Numbered from the stretch's first letter, positions 35,888 to 44,727 are shown. The stretch: DNA of 64,000 nucleotides from Gemmatimonas aurantiaca T-27 (GCF_000010305.1 NC_012489.1:310001-374000); one strand, 5' to 3'. Made by a program: numbers and translations. The notes: generated from the letters alone by a model not told the origin.

Positions 35888-37174
35888 ATGTCCGCCCGCA
35901 TGCCTGTCCATGATGTCGATGTGACGCCGCCACCCACGGCGCAGCACGTCTTTATTGCCCGTCAACCGATCTTTGATCGGGCGCCGGATCGTGTGGCGTA
36001 CGAGTTGTTGTATCGCGCATCGCGTGAAGCGACGGCCGCGACGACCGACATGTCTCCCACGTTCATGTGCGGAGACACCGCCCTGCATGCGCTGCTGTCC
36101 ATCGGACTGGAACGGTTGACGGCCGGCACGAAGGCCTTCGTGAACATCACCGAAGATCACCTTCTGGGCGAACTCTACAAGATCTTCGATGCGCAGGCGG
36201 TCGTGCTGGAGCCGCTGGAGACCATCGACGGGTCGCCGGCCGTGGTGGACGCTTGCAAGCGGGCGGTGGCTGATGGCTACACGCTGGCGCTCGACGACTA
36301 CGATGGGCGCGTGTCCCTGGATCCGCTGCTGCCGCTGGCCACGATCGTGAAAGTGGATGTGCTGCCGCATACCAAGGCGGGAACACTCGAGCAGCTCGTT
36401 CCCCTCGTGGCTCGACTGAAGGGCATGGGACTCACGGTCCTGGCCGAACGGGTAGAGACGGCCGCGGAATTGGCGGCCTGTCGAGCGATGGGCTTCGATC
36501 TGTTCCAGGGATATGTGTTCAGTCGCCCTGAAACGCTCGACGGCCGGGCGGCCAATGTGCATCAGGCAGCGGTGTTCCAGATCGTGTCGATGCTGAATGA
36601 GCCACGGGTCACCGAATGGGATCTCGAGAACGCGTTCCGCGGTCATCCGTCGTTGTCGTTCACCCTGCTGCGCATCGTGAACTCGGCGTCATTCGGTGGG
36701 CGCAGTGTGGATTCCATTCCGCACGCCATCCGGTTGGTGGGTCGCGAGGCTCTGTCGCGTTGGATGATCATCATGCTGGTGGCATCGGTGGGTGCACAAA
36801 GTGCCGTGGCGCATGAAGCGGTGATGACGGCGCTGGTGCGTGGTCGTTTCTGCGAAGCGGTGAGTGCACATGCGGGGCACTCGGATCCGGCCGCGCGGTT
36901 CCTGGTGGGACTCCTGTCCCGCATGGACGTGCTGCTCGGTTTGCCCATGGACCAGGTGCTGGACCGGTTGCCCGTGAGCAAGGACGTGCGTGATGCGCTG
37001 CTGCGGGGCATCGGACCACATGCCGATGTGCTGCGTCTGGCCGATGCCTATGAACGGGCCGATTGGGAACAGGTGGAACAGGAAGTGCCGGGCATGCGGG
37101 CCGCATTCACCGAGTTGTACACGGAGTCGGTGATCTGGTCGGGGGATCGACTGGCGAGTGCTGCGCCACAGTAG
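35888..37174 (+). CDS. EAL-HDOD signalling protein
   Basis: 428 residues from ATG 35888. The N-terminal EAL-like domain opens with HVFIARQPIFDRAPDRVAYELLYR, where the catalytic Glu-Ala-Leu is replaced by Glu-Leu-Leu; LALDDYDGRVSLDPLLP, VKVDVLPHTK and VLAERVETAAELAACRAMGFDLFQGYVFSRP follow. The C-terminal HDOD domain has the conserved SLSFTLLRIVNSASFG and IRLVGREALSRW. Proteins of this CdgJ/YuxH type usually sense rather than cleave c-di-GMP and often affect motility. It sits next to the flagellar region, ended by a strong terminator. Confidence 0.9.
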   Translation: MSARMPVHDVDVTPPPTAQHVFIARQPIFDRAPDRVAYELLYRASREATAATTDMSPTFMCGDTALHALLSIGLERLTAGTKAFVNITEDHLLGELYKIFDAQAVVLEPLETIDGSPAVVDACKRAVADGYTLALDDYDGRVSLDPLLPLATIVKVDVLPHTKAGTLEQLVPLVARLKGMGLTVLAERVETAAELAACRAMGFDLFQGYVFSRPETLDGRAANVHQAAVFQIVSMLNEPRVTEWDLENAFRGHPSLSFTLLRIVNSASFGGRSVDSIPHAIRLVGREALSRWMIIMLVASVGAQSAVAHEAVMTALVRGRFCEAVSAHAGHSDPAARFLVGLLSRMDVLLGLPMDQVLDRLPVSKDVRDALLRGIGPHADVLRLADAYERADWEQVEQEVPGMRAAFTELYTESVIWSGDRLASAAPQ

Positions 37175-37234
37175 CAGGAGCGGCACAGCAACACGGCGAC
37201 GCCCGGAAGGAGACGTTGCCGTTGGCCACAAGAG

Positions 37235-37269
37235 AAAACGCCGTCGCGCTCACAGCACGACGGCGTTTT
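37235..37269. terminator. Two-way terminator between the EAL-HDOD gene and motB
   Basis: Perfect 12-bp stem AAAACGCCGTCG (37235-37246) / CGACGGCGTTTT (37258-37269) with an 11-base loop. The stem itself gives A/T runs on both sides, so it serves the plus-strand EAL-HDOD gene and the minus-strand motB. Confidence 0.9.
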
Positions 37270-37290
37270 GCATCGATACCCGTTGTTCGT

Positions 37291-38160
37291 TCAGTACGTC
37301 TTCTTGATCGGTTCGACGATGCTGTTCACGATGGAATCCCGCTTGCCGTTCGCCAGAGCTTCGGCACTGCCGGCACTCTCCGGTACCACGGTGAACGGAA
37401 TCAGCACGGAAATCCGACGATTGGCCGGCGCCTTCGGGTCATTGATCACCCGTGGCTTGGTGTCGGCATAGCCACGCACTTCGCTGATGCGCTTGGGGTC
37501 GATGCCGGCCGCCTGCAACACGCGACGGGCGGCGTTGGCGCGGTCGGCCGACAATTCCCAGTTCGTGTACGACGCATCCCGACCAAATGGCGCCGCATCG
37601 GTGTGCCCTTCGATGATGAGCGACTGCGCGATGGGCGAGAGTTCCTGACCGATGAGCTGCAGTGTCAGCACCGTGGCGCTGTTCATCTGCGACGAACCGA
37701 TCGGGAAATACACATCGCCCCGCTCCGACTCCACCAGCTCGATGCGCAGTCCTTCCTGCGTCACCTGCACATCCACCTGGGCGTTCAGTCGCTTGAGTGA
37801 ATCGCTGGTGGCGAGTTTGTCGAGAATGGCCTGCCGCATCTGCTCGAACGTGCGCTGCTCCGTAGAACGCACGATCATGCGCATCGGCGAGCGCTGGAGC
37901 GCGTTGACGGCGGACCCGGTGCCCAACGGGCTCGAGCCGGCGCCATATCCCTTCTTGTAACCCACCGGATTGGCGAAGTAGCCCTCGATGGCCTGCTTGG
38001 TCTTGTCGTCCATGCCGAGGATCCACATCACCATGAAGAAGGCCATCATGGCGGTCACGAAGTCGGCGTAGGCCACCTTCCATGAGCCGCCGTGGTGTCC
38101 ACCACCTCCGGCGACCTTCTTCTTGACGATGACGATCTTCTTTCCACCACGAGCGGCCAT
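37291..38160 (-). CDS. motB: Flagellar motor stator protein MotB
   Basis: 289 residues. A basic cytoplasmic start (GKKIVIVKKK) is followed by the single membrane helix with the proton-carrying Asp, VAYADFVTAMMAFFMVMWIL. After a plug-like region, the OmpA-type peptidoglycan-binding domain shows LIIEGHTDAAP, NWELSADRANAARRVL and RISEVRGYADTKP. MotB anchors the stator to the cell wall. It follows motA by 3 bases. Confidence 0.96.
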   Translation of the reverse strand: MAARGGKKIVIVKKKVAGGGGHHGGSWKVAYADFVTAMMAFFMVMWILGMDDKTKQAIEGYFANPVGYKKGYGAGSSPLGTGSAVNALQRSPMRMIVRSTEQRTFEQMRQAILDKLATSDSLKRLNAQVDVQVTQEGLRIELVESERGDVYFPIGSSQMNSATVLTLQLIGQELSPIAQSLIIEGHTDAAPFGRDASYTNWELSADRANAARRVLQAAGIDPKRISEVRGYADTKPRVINDPKAPANRRISVLIPFTVVPESAGSAEALANGKRDSIVNSIVEPIKKTY

Positions 38161-38163
38161 GAC

Positions 38164-39021
38164 TTACGCCGCCTTCTTGCGGGTGAGTTCTTCCAGCTCG
38201 GTGAAGCTCGGGCGCTCGTGCGGCTCGATGTTGCGGCGCGAGAATTCCACGGCGGTCATCGGGGCATCACCACGGGCGAAGGACAGCAGCGCCGTACGAA
38301 TGCACAGCATGTAGTCATGCTCGGCGTGCAGACGGTTTTCCATGGCCTTGGCGACCGGGCCGAACACGCCGTACGCGAGCAGAATGCCGACGAACGTTCC
38401 GACGAGCGCGGCGGCCACCTTTTCGCCGATTTCGGACGCCGCGCCACCGATCGAGCCCATCGTGATGATAACGCCGAGCACGGCGGCCACGATGCCGAAG
38501 CCCGGCATGGCGTCACCGACGGTGGTGATGGCGTGCGGGGCCAGCATGCCCTCGTGGTGGTGCTTCTCGAGGTCGACGTCGAGGATTTCGGCGAGATTGT
38601 GGTCTTCCACCGTGCCCGTGAGCAGCACCTTGAGCGTGTCACACAGCAGCGACACGGCATGGTGATTGTTCGTGAACGACGGATACTTCTGGAAGATGTC
38701 GCTGCTTTCCGGCGCTTCGATGTGCGCTTCGAGGCCGACGAGACCGTCCTTGCGGGCCTTCTGGAACACTTCGTAGAGTACCTGCAGCAATTCGGCATAG
38801 GCCGACGCACCGTACGGATTGGGCTTGAGCAGGCCGAGCGTCTGAGCCACGCAGGCCTTGAGCACCGCCGGTGGGTTGGCGATGATCAGCGTGCCCAGAC
38901 CGGCGCCGCCGATGATGATGAATTCGTTGATCTGAAACAGCACCGCGATTTGGCCATGGTGCATGACATAGCCACCGATGACGGAACCGAAGACAACAAC
39001 CAGGCCAATGATGACAAACAC
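38164..39021 (-). CDS. motA: Flagellar motor stator protein MotA
   Basis: 285 residues from GTG 39021. Four membrane segments are visible: VIIGLVVVFGSVIGGYVM, EFIIIGGAGLGTLIIA, PGFGIVAAVLGVIITMGSIG and VGTFVGILLAYGVFGPVA. Conserved parts include the loop (EGMLAPHAITTVGDAMPGFGIVAA) and the C-terminal cytoplasmic tail. MotA forms the proton channel with MotB. Its upstream region is only 36 bases before a divergent gene, and no sigma-54 or sigma-28 box was recognised there. Confidence 0.96.
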   Translation of the reverse strand: MFVIIGLVVVFGSVIGGYVMHHGQIAVLFQINEFIIIGGAGLGTLIIANPPAVLKACVAQTLGLLKPNPYGASAYAELLQVLYEVFQKARKDGLVGLEAHIEAPESSDIFQKYPSFTNNHHAVSLLCDTLKVLLTGTVEDHNLAEILDVDLEKHHHEGMLAPHAITTVGDAMPGFGIVAAVLGVIITMGSIGGAASEIGEKVAAALVGTFVGILLAYGVFGPVAKAMENRLHAEHDYMLCIRTALLSFARGDAPMTAVEFSRRNIEPHERPSFTELEELTRKKAA

Positions 39022-39057
39022 GCGAGCGGTTCCCGGGTGCGAGTGGAGAGATCAGCG

Positions 39058-39735
39058 ATGACCGACGCGCGTGGACACCTGACCCCGGGAGGGGCAGCCG
39101 CTGGAGAGGCGGCTGGTATCGCGCGATGGCTCACCGTACATGACGATTTGCTGCGTGGCCTGGCACATGCGGTGAGCAACCGTCTGGCGACGGTGTCCGC
39201 GATGGCTGGCATGCTGGAGGGCGGCGGCGCCCTGGACCCACGATTCGTGCGCGGGCTGCAGGGCGATGCCGAGCAGCTCGAGGGGTTGCTGCAGACGCTG
39301 CGCATGCTGCCGCGCCGCGAGGAGTCGGGTGTCGAGCCGATGCTGGTGAGCGATGCGGCCGATGCGGCGCGTCGCCTGGTGGAGCATCATCCCGCCCTGC
39401 GCGACGTGACCATCCAAGTGGAGGCGCTGAATGACGTGATGCCGGTGCTGGCCGATGCCACGGCGCTGGCCCACGCCATCGCGGTGAGTCTGCTGGGCGC
39501 TGCCCGCCGCATGGGGACGACGCGCGCCCTCACCGTCACCCTCGCCACAGCGGGCGACGATGTGCAGATCCGGACCCAGGCCACCGACGCGTTGTCCGGT
39601 GATGACGCCGACGATGCCATCGATCGTGCCGCCATCGACTGGCTGCTGGCCAGGAGTCATGGTCGCGCCGACACGAGTGCCCCGGGGTGCGGCATCAGCG
39701 TGACCACCCTCCAGGCATCGCGTCGCCGTACCTGA
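39058..39735 (+). CDS. ChpT-like histidine phosphotransferase / degenerate histidine kinase
   Basis: 225 residues from ATG 39058. An HxxxN-type helix is present (LLRGLAHAVSNRLATVSAMAGML) with a candidate phospho-His, followed by a second helix (AEQLEGLLQTLRML) as in a four-helix dimerisation domain. The second half looks like an ATPase (Bergerat) fold (VLADATALAHAIAVSLLGAARR, ALTVTLATAGDDVQIRT) but the glycine boxes for ATP are not visible. This is the architecture of ChpT. The gene runs plus-strand between motA (divergent) and csrA (convergent, two-base gap), suggesting a link to flagellar or chemotaxis signalling. Confidence 0.65.
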   Translation: MTDARGHLTPGGAAAGEAAGIARWLTVHDDLLRGLAHAVSNRLATVSAMAGMLEGGGALDPRFVRGLQGDAEQLEGLLQTLRMLPRREESGVEPMLVSDAADAARRLVEHHPALRDVTIQVEALNDVMPVLADATALAHAIAVSLLGAARRMGTTRALTVTLATAGDDVQIRTQATDALSGDDADDAIDRAAIDWLLARSHGRADTSAPGCGISVTTLQASRRRT

Positions 39736-39737
39736 CA

Positions 39738-40040
39738 TCAGGCCGTCTCGGTGGATGCCGAGGCGTCGGCCGAGGGGGCAACAGGAGCGGACACGGCCGC
39801 CGGGGTCGCCGCTGGTGCCACCGGAGCGCCGAGCGTCGCGAGCCAGGAGGCATCGGTCGGCGCGGCAGCCCGCTGGTTTTCCTGAGCGACCTGCTGCGCG
39901 ATCTCGCCACGCAGAATCTTGACGGTGCTCGGCGCTTCAATGCCGATACGCACGCCACCACGGTCGCAGGATACGACGACGATACGGATACCGCCGTCGA
40001 TGATGATCGAGTCGCCTTCGCGACGTCCAAGAATTAGCAT
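39738..40040 (-). CDS. csrA: Carbon storage regulator CsrA with C-terminal extension
   Basis: 100 residues, longer than the usual 55-65. The CsrA core is complete: MLILGRREGDSIIIDGGIRIVVV and RIGIEAPSTVKILRGEI with the RNA-contact Arg. The last 45 residues are Ala/Pro-rich and look disordered. CsrA binds GGA sites in mRNA leaders and, in many flagellated bacteria, controls flagellin translation together with FliW. No fliW gene is visible here. It is the last gene of the flgF-flgK operon, 5 bases after flgK. Confidence 0.93.
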   Translation of the reverse strand: MLILGRREGDSIIIDGGIRIVVVSCDRGGVRIGIEAPSTVKILRGEIAQQVAQENQRAAAPTDASWLATLGAPVAPAATPAAVSAPVAPSADASASTETA

Positions 40041-40045
40041 CGCCG

Positions 40046-41494
40046 TCAGACGAGGTTGATCAGTGTCTTGAGCATCTCGTCCGCGGCGGTGATCATCTTC
40101 GCGGCAGCCTGATACGACTGCTGCACGCGCAGCATGTTCACCAGTTCTTCATCGGTGTTCACTCCACTCACCGACTGCCGACGGATTTCGGCTTGCTGGA
40201 CGAGATTCTCCGCCACCGCGGCGGAGTCATTGGCCGAAGCCGTATCCACGCCGAGGCGTGTGACAAGGCCACGAAAGAAGCCGACGAAAGAACCGGATTC
40301 CGTGGTGCCGTTGGGGGCGGTCCACGTCACGGTGCCATCGGCGATGCGCAGCGCGGCGAGTGCCTGGGCCGTGCCATTGCTGGTCGGTCCGTTGGCGTCG
40401 TTGCTGGCTGCGATCTTGCCCGGGTCGGCCGAGATGGCGTTGTCGAGCTTGATGTTGGAAGCGCGCACCGGGTTGGTGACCGTGCCCGCTTCGAAAAAGT
40501 TGCCAGCGGCGGTGCCTGGCACCGTGTTGCCGCTGAACACGTAACCAGCGGTGTGCGCGGTGTTGACCGCCGTCACGATCTGGCTGGCCATCGCGTCGAG
40601 ACGACCGCGCGTGGCCGGGATGTCTTCGTTGAGCACCTTCACGATGGCCGATAGCTGACCATCGAGCGGTGCGAGTCGGTCCGGAGAATCACCGAGGCGG
40701 ATCTTCACCGGCACATCGGTGAGCGGCACCGCCGGCGTCGGCACCGGCGGCTCCAACTGCGCCGACACCTTGTTCCAGGTATCCCCTTCCACGAGCGTCG
40801 AATTGCCGATGACCACGGTCACCGTGCCATTCGGCTGGTTCACCACCCGGGTGCCGGCCACGTTCGCGAGTTCGTCGAGCCGCAGATCGCGCATGTCGCG
40901 CAGGTCATTGGCCACATGGCCATTGCCTTCGCTGGCGAGAATGCGCGTGTTCAGTTCCGCGACCTGCGACGCCAGCGCGTTGATGCGACCGACGGTGTTG
41001 TCGAGCAGTTCGAGGTTTGACGTGCGCTGCTGCGTGAGCTGCGTGTCGTAGTCGTTGAACAACTGTCCGAGCTGACGACCGCGCTGCTGTACCACGGCAC
41101 GCGCCGCGAGACTGTTGGGCTGCGCGGAGAGGTCGCTCCAGGAATTCCAGAACTGATCGAGGGCATTGGACATGCCCGTTTCACTCGGCTCACCGAAGAC
41201 GTCTTCCACCTTCTGCATGAGATCGCGGCGCATGGTCGAGTTGCCCGCGAGCACATTGGCCGAGCGATAATTGTCGTCGAGCAACAGATCGCGCTTGCGC
41301 TGGATCGTTGCCACGTGCACACCCGTACCGACGTTGCCGTTGTAGAGGCGGACGGGGGTGTTGGCCGCCAGCACGGCCTCCTGCCGCGAAAAGCCCGGCG
41401 TTTCCGCGTTCGCCACATTGTGCGAAATCGTCTGGAGCGCCGTCTGATGCGACAGCAGGGCGCTGCGCGCGATGCTGAACAGGCCTGATCCCAT
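40046..41494 (-). CDS. flgK: Flagellar hook-associated protein 1 (FlgK)
   Basis: 482 residues. The N-terminal rod/hook motif is FSIARSALLSHQTALQTISHNVANAETPGFSRQEAVL and the C-terminal coiled segment is SGVNTDEELVNMLRVQQSYQAAAKMITAADEMLKTLI, both diagnostic for the axial protein family. It forms the junction between hook and filament. The usual partner flgL is not adjacent; csrA follows instead. Confidence 0.95.
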   Translation of the reverse strand: MGSGLFSIARSALLSHQTALQTISHNVANAETPGFSRQEAVLAANTPVRLYNGNVGTGVHVATIQRKRDLLLDDNYRSANVLAGNSTMRRDLMQKVEDVFGEPSETGMSNALDQFWNSWSDLSAQPNSLAARAVVQQRGRQLGQLFNDYDTQLTQQRTSNLELLDNTVGRINALASQVAELNTRILASEGNGHVANDLRDMRDLRLDELANVAGTRVVNQPNGTVTVVIGNSTLVEGDTWNKVSAQLEPPVPTPAVPLTDVPVKIRLGDSPDRLAPLDGQLSAIVKVLNEDIPATRGRLDAMASQIVTAVNTAHTAGYVFSGNTVPGTAAGNFFEAGTVTNPVRASNIKLDNAISADPGKIAASNDANGPTSNGTAQALAALRIADGTVTWTAPNGTTESGSFVGFFRGLVTRLGVDTASANDSAAVAENLVQQAEIRRQSVSGVNTDEELVNMLRVQQSYQAAAKMITAADEMLKTLINLV

Positions 41495-41495
41495 C

Positions 41496-42041
41496 TTACA
41501 CCGTCCGGTTCACGAGCACACCGCGCGAGCCGGCGGGTGTCGTGGGGAGAACGCCTTCGGATGCGTACGTGGCCGACATGGCCGCGCCTCCGGACAGCGT
41601 GCGTACATGCTGATTGGTGTTGCTGAGCGCTTCGCGCAGGAGCTTGCGGTTCATGCCCACTTCGCGCGTGAGCACGTCGGCCGCCTGCTGCAGACGCAGA
41701 CGCGCGTCACGCAGGCGCTCATCGACACGATCGCCGAGCAGTTCTTCGAGTTCCCGCAGGGTGCATTCTTCGGAGCCGCCGAGCAGCACGTTGAGCTGGC
41801 GACGGCGCTGGCGCGCCTGGCCCAGGGTGGCCAGGATGCGATGCGTGGCGAAGGTGCTTTCGTCGACGCTATCGATATCGTCGGCCCCGACGGCCGTGCG
41901 CTGGCGACGCATCTGCGCGATGAGATCATCGAGCAGACGCCGTTCGCTGAACAGCGCGTCGTAAAGCGCTTCGAGCATCGCGGGCGAAACGCTCACGGCG
42001 CGAGAAGCGGTATCAGATGCGAGCAGAGTCGTCGGCGACAT
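41496..42041 (-). CDS. flgN: Flagellar export chaperone FlgN
   Basis: 181 residues, mostly alpha-helical. It has the FlgN-type features: LEALYDALFSERRLLDDLIAQM, RQRRRQLNVLLGGSEECTLRELEELLGDRVDERLRDARLRLQQAADVLTREV, and NRKLLREALSNTNQHV. FlgN escorts hook-filament junction proteins to the export gate. It sits between flgJ and flgK, which it likely chaperones. Start ATG shares one base with the flgJ stop. Confidence 0.85.
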   Translation of the reverse strand: MSPTTLLASDTASRAVSVSPAMLEALYDALFSERRLLDDLIAQMRRQRTAVGADDIDSVDESTFATHRILATLGQARQRRRQLNVLLGGSEECTLRELEELLGDRVDERLRDARLRLQQAADVLTREVGMNRKLLREALSNTNQHVRTLSGGAAMSATYASEGVLPTTPAGSRGVLVNRTV

Positions 42042-42406
42042 CAGTTCGTGGGTGAAACGGTGTTCATGGATGCGACATCGGAAGAGCGGTCTGCAGGGCT
42101 GGCGGGAAGAAAGCCGCGCAACTGACGGTACAACGCCTCGGAAAGACCGCTTCCCAATTGATTAGGAGTTTCGGCAGCAAGGTGCTCGTCCATCAGTCCG
42201 GTGAACATGTCTTCACCGGCACCGCCTGAAACGAAGCCTTCCTGCTGCGGAACGGTCTGTCGCATGACTTTGAAGAGCTGTTGGACGAAGAGGCCTTCGA
42301 GCTGCTTCGCCGTCTCACGCAGCTTGGTGTCAGCATCAGCGGAACGGGGAGGGGTGCCGGAGGTACTTGTGACACCCATTGCGCGCGACGTAACGGAGTC
42401 GATCAT
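42041..42406 (-). CDS. flgJ: Rod-binding protein FlgJ (short form, no muramidase domain)
   Basis: 121 residues. The FlgJ N-domain is recognisable: ADTKLRETAKQLEGLFVQQLFKVMRQTVP, EDMFTGLMDEHLAAE and GLSEALYRQLR. The C-terminal peptidoglycan hydrolase domain of enterobacterial FlgJ is absent, as in many non-enteric bacteria. It helps the distal rod assemble. The ATG overlaps the flgI stop (ATGA). Confidence 0.9.
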   Translation of the reverse strand: MIDSVTSRAMGVTSTSGTPPRSADADTKLRETAKQLEGLFVQQLFKVMRQTVPQQEGFVSGGAGEDMFTGLMDEHLAAETPNQLGSGLSEALYRQLRGFLPASPADRSSDVASMNTVSPTN

Positions 42407-43458
42407 CTGACGATCACCTCGGCGGTGATGGCACCAACTTCACGGAGCGCCGCAAAGATCGCCGCGATCTCGTTCACCGGTGTTTGCACGGCGTGCAGGG
42501 CGGTGGCCACCCGTTGCACCGGGATGCCGGCCGGGAGACGCACGCTGCCGGGAATGGCGGCGGTGTCGTTGTCGGCCACCTTGCCGATGGCCAGGGTAAT
42601 GGCGCCGTGGCTCACCGTGGCGGAACCCACCACCATGTCGCCACCAGCGACCACCGTACCGTCACGACCATCGATCACCAGGCGGGGACGCGATTCCGGC
42701 GCGATGGCCAGTTCGCGGATCTTCGCCATGGCCAGCGGCTTGGAGCCGGAGTCGGCGAGTGTGATGATCACCGCGCCTTCGTCTTCCACCAGTGCGGTCT
42801 TTTCGCCCATCGAGCCATTGATGGCGGCCGCAATCTTGGTGGCCATGCCGAGATCTGGTTCACGCAGCAGCAGACGCGACACCGCGGCAATGGCCGGACG
42901 CGGCAGGTCCGCTTCGAGCACACCACCGCTCGGAATGCGCGCGGTGGTTTCGTGGGTCGGCGTATAGCGCTGGACGGCACCACCATCACTCACCAGCAGC
43001 GCGCCCTGCGCCGAGGCCAGTGCGGGACCGTTGGCGTCCGCCACCAGCGGCGTCATGTACAGCACGCCACCACGCAGCGAGCGGGCGTCACCCATGCTCG
43101 ACACGTGAATCTCGAAACGACCACCCGCGCGCAGGAACGGCGAGACTTCAGCCGTGACCAGCACGGCGGCCACGTTGCGCATGCGGATCAGATCCGCCGG
43201 CACTTCGATGTTGAAACGGCGGAGCGTGTTGATCACGCCCTGCACGGTGGGACCGGCGGTCTGGCCACCGATCGCACGATCACCCGTGCCATCGAGACCA
43301 ACCGCGAGTCCGTATCCCACGAGGCGAACCGGCATCGCGCCTTCCTGCGCGGTGAGGTCGCGAATCTTGATGTCGTTCTGGGCCAGCACCGCGGACGGGG
43401 CGACCACCACCAGCGCGAGTGCCACTGCGCCAAGGATACGAGCGTTGATGTGGATCAC
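42403..43458 (-). CDS. flgI: Flagellar P-ring protein FlgI
   Basis: 351 residues from GTG 43458 (GTGA overlap with flgH), followed by a signal peptide (ARILGAVALALVVVAPSAVLAQ). Typical features are IKIRDLTAQEGAMPVRLVGYGLAVGLDGTGD, FLRAGGRFEIHVSSMGDARSLRGGVLYMTPL, and INGSMGEKTALVEDEGAVIITL; the closing segment is FAALREVGAITAEVIVR. FlgI forms the periplasmic P ring of the basal body and is usually folded with FlgA help. Confidence 0.95.
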   Translation of the reverse strand: MIHINARILGAVALALVVVAPSAVLAQNDIKIRDLTAQEGAMPVRLVGYGLAVGLDGTGDRAIGGQTAGPTVQGVINTLRRFNIEVPADLIRMRNVAAVLVTAEVSPFLRAGGRFEIHVSSMGDARSLRGGVLYMTPLVADANGPALASAQGALLVSDGGAVQRYTPTHETTARIPSGGVLEADLPRPAIAAVSRLLLREPDLGMATKIAAAINGSMGEKTALVEDEGAVIITLADSGSKPLAMAKIRELAIAPESRPRLVIDGRDGTVVAGGDMVVGSATVSHGAITLAIGKVADNDTAAIPGSVRLPAGIPVQRVATALHAVQTPVNEIAAIFAALREVGAITAEVIVR

Positions 43459-44162
43459 GGCCAGAGTGCTCCCAGCACCTTGGTGAGGATACCCTGCTTG
43501 GGCTTGCCGAGCGGGCCGGGCGACGCATAGCCGATCTGCAGATCCGCGACGCGGCTGGATTCCACGAGATTGGCCACCGAGATGTCCTGCGCTCGCACCC
43601 ACCCGGTGAAGACGATGTCCTGCTTGGACTTGTCGACGTCGATGATCTTCGAACCCTTCACTTGCAGCAGGCCGTTCTGCCCCACGGCGACCACGCGCAC
43701 GCTGAGTTCATTCTGGAAGCGATTTTCGCGGCGCGCCTGGCCACGCTGTGTCTGGTCGGCGGCGTTGCGTGAATCGATGCCGACGCTCTTGGAGCTTTCG
43801 GGCATGCGGGCATTCACCGACAGGCCACGCGTGCGCGTATCCGACGAGACGTTTTCCTTCACGGCCGTGGTGATCGTGTAGTCATCCACCAGCACCGTGA
43901 TGATGTCACCCACTGCGAAGGCTCGGCGGTCCGCCGTCCACGAGGTGCGTGGCACGATGGTTGGCGCGGGTGGGACACCCGGCGCGGCATTGGCGGCAGC
44001 CGGTGCTGCACCGGTGGCTGCGGCACCAGCCGTCTGGCCAGCAGCCTGCCCGGTCGGTGGGGCCTGGGCGATAAGCTGCTTGGGGGTGCCGAGCACGATC
44101 GCACCGGCAGCACCGAGTGTGGCAATGGTCTGCAGCAGCCGTGAACGCAGAAGTTCGGTCAT
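43455..44162 (-). CDS. flgH: Flagellar L-ring protein FlgH, without a visible lipobox
   Basis: 235 residues from ATG 44162. A hydrophobic start (LLQTIATLGAAGAIVLGTPKQLIAQA) looks like a signal peptidase I substrate. No Cys follows, and I see no Cys in the whole protein, although FlgH is normally a lipoprotein. The core is convincing: SWTADRRAFAVGDIITVLVDDYTITT, VVAVGQNGLLQVKGSKIIDVDKSKQDIVFTGWVRAQDIS and NLVESSRVADLQIGY. It forms the outer-membrane L ring. Confidence 0.93.
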   Translation of the reverse strand: MTELLRSRLLQTIATLGAAGAIVLGTPKQLIAQAPPTGQAAGQTAGAAATGAAPAAANAAPGVPPAPTIVPRTSWTADRRAFAVGDIITVLVDDYTITTAVKENVSSDTRTRGLSVNARMPESSKSVGIDSRNAADQTQRGQARRENRFQNELSVRVVAVGQNGLLQVKGSKIIDVDKSKQDIVFTGWVRAQDISVANLVESSRVADLQIGYASPGPLGKPKQGILTKVLGALWP

Positions 44163-44172
44163 GGCAAAGTTC

Positions 44173-44718
44173 TCAGCGAAGGCGAACAGTATTCGGCGCG
44201 ATGGCGATGCCATCGAGTCGACGATTGCGGTCGATGCGCACACTGACCGGTGCGCCAACCGCTGCTGTGTTGGTGGCCACGCCCGCAAGGACGAGGCGAA
44301 GCGGTCCATCCTGCCAGATGGCCGTCACAGCGGCCCCACTGGTTACGACCGGTGGCGCCATCACGGCCGGTGCGCGCAGCACTTCGCCAGCGGCGATGGC
44401 ACGACGCGTCACCCAACCCGCCGACGGACGCGTGGTGTCCGGATCGATCGAGCTCCACCGCCACACGATCGTGGTATCCACGAGGGTGATGTCTTCGGCC
44501 TGCAACGTCTCACCACGCACCATCGCGCGCGCCGCCACGGCGAGCGTGATCTGACGCTGATCGCGACGCAGTTGCGGCGCCGCCGACGGCGTGGCTGAGG
44601 ATGCCGAGGACACCTGCGTGATCGACGCCGACACGTTGCCGGTCTGCGCGCGCAGTGCACATGCCGCGCCGAGCGACATGGCGACGACCACGAGGATGCG
44701 GGAGAGCCAAAGAGGCAT
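44173..44718 (-). CDS. flgA: Flagellar P-ring assembly chaperone FlgA
   Basis: 181 residues with an N-terminal signal peptide (ILVVVAMSLGAACALRAQ). The SAF-like domain is visible: LAVAARAMVRGETLQAEDITLVDT, WVTRRAIAAGEVLRAPAVMAPPVVTSGAAVTAIW and APVSVRIDRNRRLDGIAIAPNTVRLR. Periplasmic chaperone that helps FlgI polymerise around the rod. It precedes flgH by 10 bases. Confidence 0.92.
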   Translation of the reverse strand: MPLWLSRILVVVAMSLGAACALRAQTGNVSASITQVSSASSATPSAAPQLRRDQRQITLAVAARAMVRGETLQAEDITLVDTTIVWRWSSIDPDTTRPSAGWVTRRAIAAGEVLRAPAVMAPPVVTSGAAVTAIWQDGPLRLVLAGVATNTAAVGAPVSVRIDRNRRLDGIAIAPNTVRLR

Positions 44719-44727
44719 GGTGCTGAC

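Noticed and set aside
39022-39057. Sigma-28 or sigma-54 promoter for motA
   Set aside because: Only 36 bases separate motA from the divergent gene. No TAAA-N15-GCCGATAA-like or GG-N10-GC element was recognisable there or in the nearby coding sequence.
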